A stretch of 8,030 bases of DNA from NBML01 sp029939535 (GTDB taxonomy: Bacteria; Desulfobacterota; Desulfobacteria; Desulfobacterales; Desulfobacteraceae), in the NCBI GenBank assembly GCA_029939535.1, contig JAOZST010000176.1, positions 1 to 8,030 on the forward strand. The letters are read 5' to 3'. The notes under the pieces are model-generated. The model searched no databases and was not told the DNA's origin. It saw nothing but the letters and a program-made list of their open reading frames with translations. Positions 5,521 through 8,030 of this stretch are shown piece by piece; the first letter of the stretch is position 1; each line of letters begins with the position of its first letter. Made by a program: the position numbers and the translations under genes.

Positions 5521-7323
5521 TTGAAGTTAGATAAAAAAAATATTAGAAATTTTAGTATAATTGCCCACATTGACCATGGGAAGTCAACCCTGTCCGATCG
5601 CCTGATCCAATTATCCGGGATTATTTCCGACCGGGATATGAAAGATCAGATTCTGGATTCCATGGATATTGAACGGGAAAGGGGGATTACCATCAAATCC
5701 CAGACCGTTTCCCTTCCCTATACTTCCCTGGACGGCACAGAGTACCTGCTAAACCTTATTGATACGCCCGGTCATGTGGATTTTTCCTATGAGGTTTCCC
5801 GTGCCCTTGCCTCCTGTGAAGGCGCCTTGATTCTTGTGGATGCAAGCCAGGGAGTTGAGGCCCAGACCCTTGCCAATTTATATCTTGCCATGGAACATGA
5901 CCTTGAGATCATACCCGTGGTCAATAAGATTGATCTTCCTTCGGCCCAGATCGATTGGGCCAAAGACCAGATTGAAGAAGATCTGGGGCTGGATTCCGAT
6001 GATGCCCTCCTGGTATCGGCCAAGTCAGGTATAGGCGTGGACAAAATATTCCAGGCAGTAGTGGACGGTATCCCAGGCCCTGTGTCGGAAGACACTGGAA
6101 ATTTCAAGGCCCTGATCTTTGATTCCCATTATGATGCCTTTAGGGGAACCATTGTGCATTTCCGGATCTTTGATGGCAAAGTCAAAAAAGGGGATAAAAT
6201 TCAGTTCATGTCCAATAATTCCCAGTACAAAGTGGAAGAAGTCGGGCTGTTCCAGATTGTGAGAAATCCCCAGGATCAGCTGGTGGCAGGGCAGGTGGGT
6301 TATTTTATAGCGGGCATTAAAAATATTTCTGATGTAAAGATCGGTGATACCGTTACCATGCCAAATCTTAGATGCGATGAAGCCATGGGCGGATTCCGGG
6401 AGCCAACATCTGTGGTGTTTTCTTCCATGTATCCCGTGGCATCGGATGATTATGAAGAACTTTCCGATGCCCTGGAAAAACTCAAGCTCAACGATGCGGC
6501 ACTGATTTATGAGAAAGACAGTTCCGTGGCCCTGGGTTTTGGCTATCGATGTGGTTTTCTGGGACTGCTGCATCTGGAAGTTGTCCAGGAACGGCTGGAA
6601 AGGGAATATAATATCTCCCTGATACTTACCTCTCCCTCGGTTCAGTATGAGATCACTTACACTGACGGGACAGTTAAAATCATTGATAACCCTACAGCCT
6701 ATCCAGATCCAGCCGAGATTACCCTGACCCGGGAGCCCTTTATCAATGCCTCCATAATCGTGCCGGACAAGTACATGGGCAATGTCATGCAGGTTTGCCA
6801 TGAGTTCAGGGGCGTAAGCACAAACTACCAATACCTGACCTCCAACCGAATGGAAATGAAATTTGAACTGCCCCTGGCAGAAGTGGTGTATGAATTCTAT
6901 GACCGGCTAAAAAGCGTGACCCAGGGATATGGGTCCTTTGACTATGAAATTGCCGGGTACCAGGAGACCGACCTGGTAAAGCTTGATTTCCTCATCAACA
7001 GTGAAAGGGTGGATGCCCTGTCCCAGCTAATTCACCGGGACAAGGCCGAGGCAAGGGGCAGGACAGCTTGTAAAAAATTACGGGAAGAGATCCCAAGGCA
7101 GCAGTTTAAAATTCCCATTCAGGCAGCCATTGGCGGTAAAATTATCGCAAGGGAAACCATTTCCGCCTTTCGAAAAGATGTTACTGCCAAATGCTATGGC
7201 GGGGATATTTCCAGAAAGCGCAAACTCCTGGAAAAACAGAAAAAAGGCAAAAAACGCATGAAAATGGTGGGATCAGTTGAAATCCCCCAGTCTGCATTCC
7301 TGTCCGTGCTGAAAACCGACTAA
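5521..7323 (+). CDS. lepA: elongation factor 4 (LepA), ribosome-associated GTPase
   Basis: A complete 600-residue protein of standard LepA length. It is a translational GTPase that binds ribosomes, reported to back-translocate or remodel them and to help 30S biogenesis, especially under ionic stress. The G domain is intact: A-H-I-D-H-G-K-S-T (15-23), R-G-I-T (54-57), D-T-P-G-H (81-85), N-K-I-D (135-138) and S-A-K (166-168). EF-G-like domains II, III and V follow. The LepA-specific C-terminal domain is recognised by A-K-C-Y-G-G-D-I-S-R-K-R-K-L-L-E-K-Q-K and then G-K-K-R-M-K near the end, which separates it from EF-G. The start is a TTG codon with GGAG five bases upstream. The first dozen codons are very AT-rich, unlike the rest of the gene, which may keep the initiation region open. 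lepB, a common partner in other proteobacteria, is not next to it here. The gene converges with the M20 peptidase gene. Confidence 0.98.
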   Translation: MKLDKKNIRNFSIIAHIDHGKSTLSDRLIQLSGIISDRDMKDQILDSMDIERERGITIKSQTVSLPYTSLDGTEYLLNLIDTPGHVDFSYEVSRALASCEGALILVDASQGVEAQTLANLYLAMEHDLEIIPVVNKIDLPSAQIDWAKDQIEEDLGLDSDDALLVSAKSGIGVDKIFQAVVDGIPGPVSEDTGNFKALIFDSHYDAFRGTIVHFRIFDGKVKKGDKIQFMSNNSQYKVEEVGLFQIVRNPQDQLVAGQVGYFIAGIKNISDVKIGDTVTMPNLRCDEAMGGFREPTSVVFSSMYPVASDDYEELSDALEKLKLNDAALIYEKDSSVALGFGYRCGFLGLLHLEVVQERLEREYNISLILTSPSVQYEITYTDGTVKIIDNPTAYPDPAEITLTREPFINASIIVPDKYMGNVMQVCHEFRGVSTNYQYLTSNRMEMKFELPLAEVVYEFYDRLKSVTQGYGSFDYEIAGYQETDLVKLDFLINSERVDALSQLIHRDKAEARGRTACKKLREEIPRQQFKIPIQAAIGGKIIARETISAFRKDVTAKCYGGDISRKRKLLEKQKKGKKRMKMVGSVEIPQSAFLSVLKTD

Positions 7324-7334
7324 AGCTTTGCGGG

Positions 7335-7386
7335 GCGGGCCCTGTATTAAATGCAGGCAAGTATATTGCCGAACAATACAGCCCGC
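7335..7386. terminator. long hairpin between convergent lepA and M20 peptidase genes
   Basis: GCGGGC (7335-7340) plus TGTATT (7343-7348), with a CC bulge between them, pairs with AATACAGCCCGC (7375-7386) to give 12 base pairs. An inner hairpin GGCAA-GTATA-TTGCC (7356-7370) nests in the loop. It begins 12 bases after the lepA stop and contains the peptidase stop codon (7347-7349). There is no T-tract directly after either side, so it is not a classic rho-independent terminator. A bidirectional 3'-end structure or an mRNA stabiliser is a fair guess. Confidence 0.5.
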
Positions 7387-8030
7387 TCATGCAGGCTTGA
7401 TTTTTCAATGTACTCATCCTCGCTGTGGTCTTTAGCTCCAATGGGGCCCAGGCCGTCAATCACAGGAATTCCTTCCCTGGCAATGATATTGGCGTCTGAC
7501 ACCCCCTGTCTCAGTTCCGGGGATACCTCTATGCCCAGTTCACGGGCCAGGGTTTTGATTTCTTGAAACAAAGCCATATTACCATGGTTCTGGGGCATGG
7601 CCGGTCTGCTGGTTGCAATGCGCAGCCTGGAACTGGTTCCAGCAATGGTCTGGTCGGACACAATGGCATCAATTTTTTCTTTTAAAATCTCATCGTCTCC
7701 GGCATTTATATACCTGAAATCAAGGGCGGCCTTTGCCAGATCTGCCACGGTATTGGGGCCAATGCCCCCTTCAATGGTACCCACATTGGCGGATATCCCT
7801 TTTTCCGGATCATTCAGGTTTTCCAGGGCAATGGTTTTATGGGCAAGTTCCAGGATTGCGCTGGCTTTGTCCCTTCCTGCAAAGGCGGCATGGCCTGCCT
7901 TGCCCTCCACCCTGAGGCACAGGGACATACTTCCCTTGCGGCCGGTGACCAGCTGTCCTGATAGACCCCCCGCCTCAAGGACATAGGCAAAGCGGCTTTT
8001 CTGTGCCTCTCTCTGGATCAGTCCCCTGGA
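7347..8030 (-). CDS. M20-family metallopeptidase, glutamate carboxypeptidase (CPG2)-like, N-terminal part outside the window
   Basis: The visible part is the C-terminal 227 residues, open to the right edge. A methionine at 7926-7928 is internal, since the frame continues upstream with family sequence. The part S-R-G-L-I-Q-R-E-A ... V-L-E-A-G-G lines up with S-R-D-L-I-Q-E-E-A ... S-F-E-P of Pseudomonas carboxypeptidase G2 (from memory). The E in V-L-E-A therefore probably equals its zinc ligand Glu200. Next comes the M20 dimerisation domain, with T-G-R-K-G, the conserved histidine in G-H-A-A, G-T-I-E-G-G-I-G-P-N and L-D-F-R-Y. The catalytic domain then returns with S-R-P-A-M, G-V-S-D-A-N, D-G-L-G-P-I-G-A-K and D-H-S-E-D-E-Y; the H of the last is the final metal ligand. 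The other metal ligands and any signal peptide lie outside the window. The family hydrolyses peptide or acyl-amino-acid bonds, often with C-terminal glutamate; the substrate here is unknown. It converges with lepA. Confidence 0.92.
   Translation of the reverse strand, partial: SRGLIQREAQKSRFAYVLEAGGLSGQLVTGRKGSMSLCLRVEGKAGHAAFAGRDKASAILELAHKTIALENLNDPEKGISANVGTIEGGIGPNTVADLAKAALDFRYINAGDDEILKEKIDAIVSDQTIAGTSSRLRIATSRPAMPQNHGNMALFQEIKTLARELGIEVSPELRQGVSDANIIAREGIPVIDGLGPIGAKDHSEDEYIEKSSLHERAVLFGNILACI

Noticed and set aside
5556..5561. Perfect TATAAT inside the start of lepA
   Set aside because: It falls in coding sequence with no -35 box at the right distance, so an internal promoter is not supported.
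6025..6831. 268-residue minus-strand open frame inside lepA
   Set aside because: It is antisense to a complete, highly conserved gene, has no ribosome-binding site I can support and shows no family features; a shadow frame.
7597..7986. 129-residue plus-strand open frame opposite the peptidase
   Set aside because: The opposite strand matches M20 peptidase motifs throughout; this frame is its shadow.
1..8030. Defence system, CRISPR array, insertion sequence or prophage
   Set aside because: No repeat-spacer pattern, transposase, integrase or phage gene is present. The gene content is ordinary housekeeping, and the tRNA at the edge shows no integration signs within the window.

Overview
The window reads as ordinary chromosomal housekeeping DNA from a Gram-negative bacterium. 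It is most likely a deltaproteobacterium of the Desulfobacterota (Desulfobacteraceae-like). That placement is inferred from protein style, from moderate GC with AT-rich intergenic DNA, and from gene neighbourhood; I could not run a search. It is a draft scaffold: a run of exactly 100 N (1272-1371) interrupts one gene.

Layout, left to right. On the minus strand, a tRNA-Phe(GAA) gene runs off the left edge, preceded by a strong promoter, with rsmE (16S rRNA m3U1498 methyltransferase) upstream of it. A 201-bp divergent intergenic region leads to a plus-strand gene for a small, very acidic, repeat-bearing protein with a charged helical C-terminus. A palindrome and a terminator-like hairpin follow, then valS (valyl-tRNA synthetase). 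Convergent to valS is a response regulator-diguanylate cyclase with intact receiver, GGEEF and I-site residues. A 151-bp divergent region holding a 24-bp imperfect palindrome separates it from lepA (elongation factor 4, TTG start). Convergent to lepA is an M20-family metallopeptidase that runs off the right edge; a long hairpin lies at their shared 3' ends.

Most of the genes serve translation: charging of tRNA (valS), a tRNA gene, rRNA modification (rsmE) and ribosome function (lepA). The cyclic-di-GMP gene and the peptidase are unrelated neighbours.

The most interesting item is the small acidic gene upstream of valS. It has two copies of an E-I-I-E-L-T motif, an acidic linker made of 15-bp tandem repeats, and a C-terminal amphipathic helical block. 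This architecture, and its position beside valS, resemble the alphaproteobacterial polar organiser PopZ (DUF2497). I propose it as a possible distant PopZ-like scaffold, as inference only. Also notable are a lysine-rich 15-bp repeat insertion next to the editing domain of ValRS, and a hairpin with a T-tract just before the valS ribosome-binding site that leaves little room for a separate promoter. No mobile element, CRISPR array or defence system was seen.
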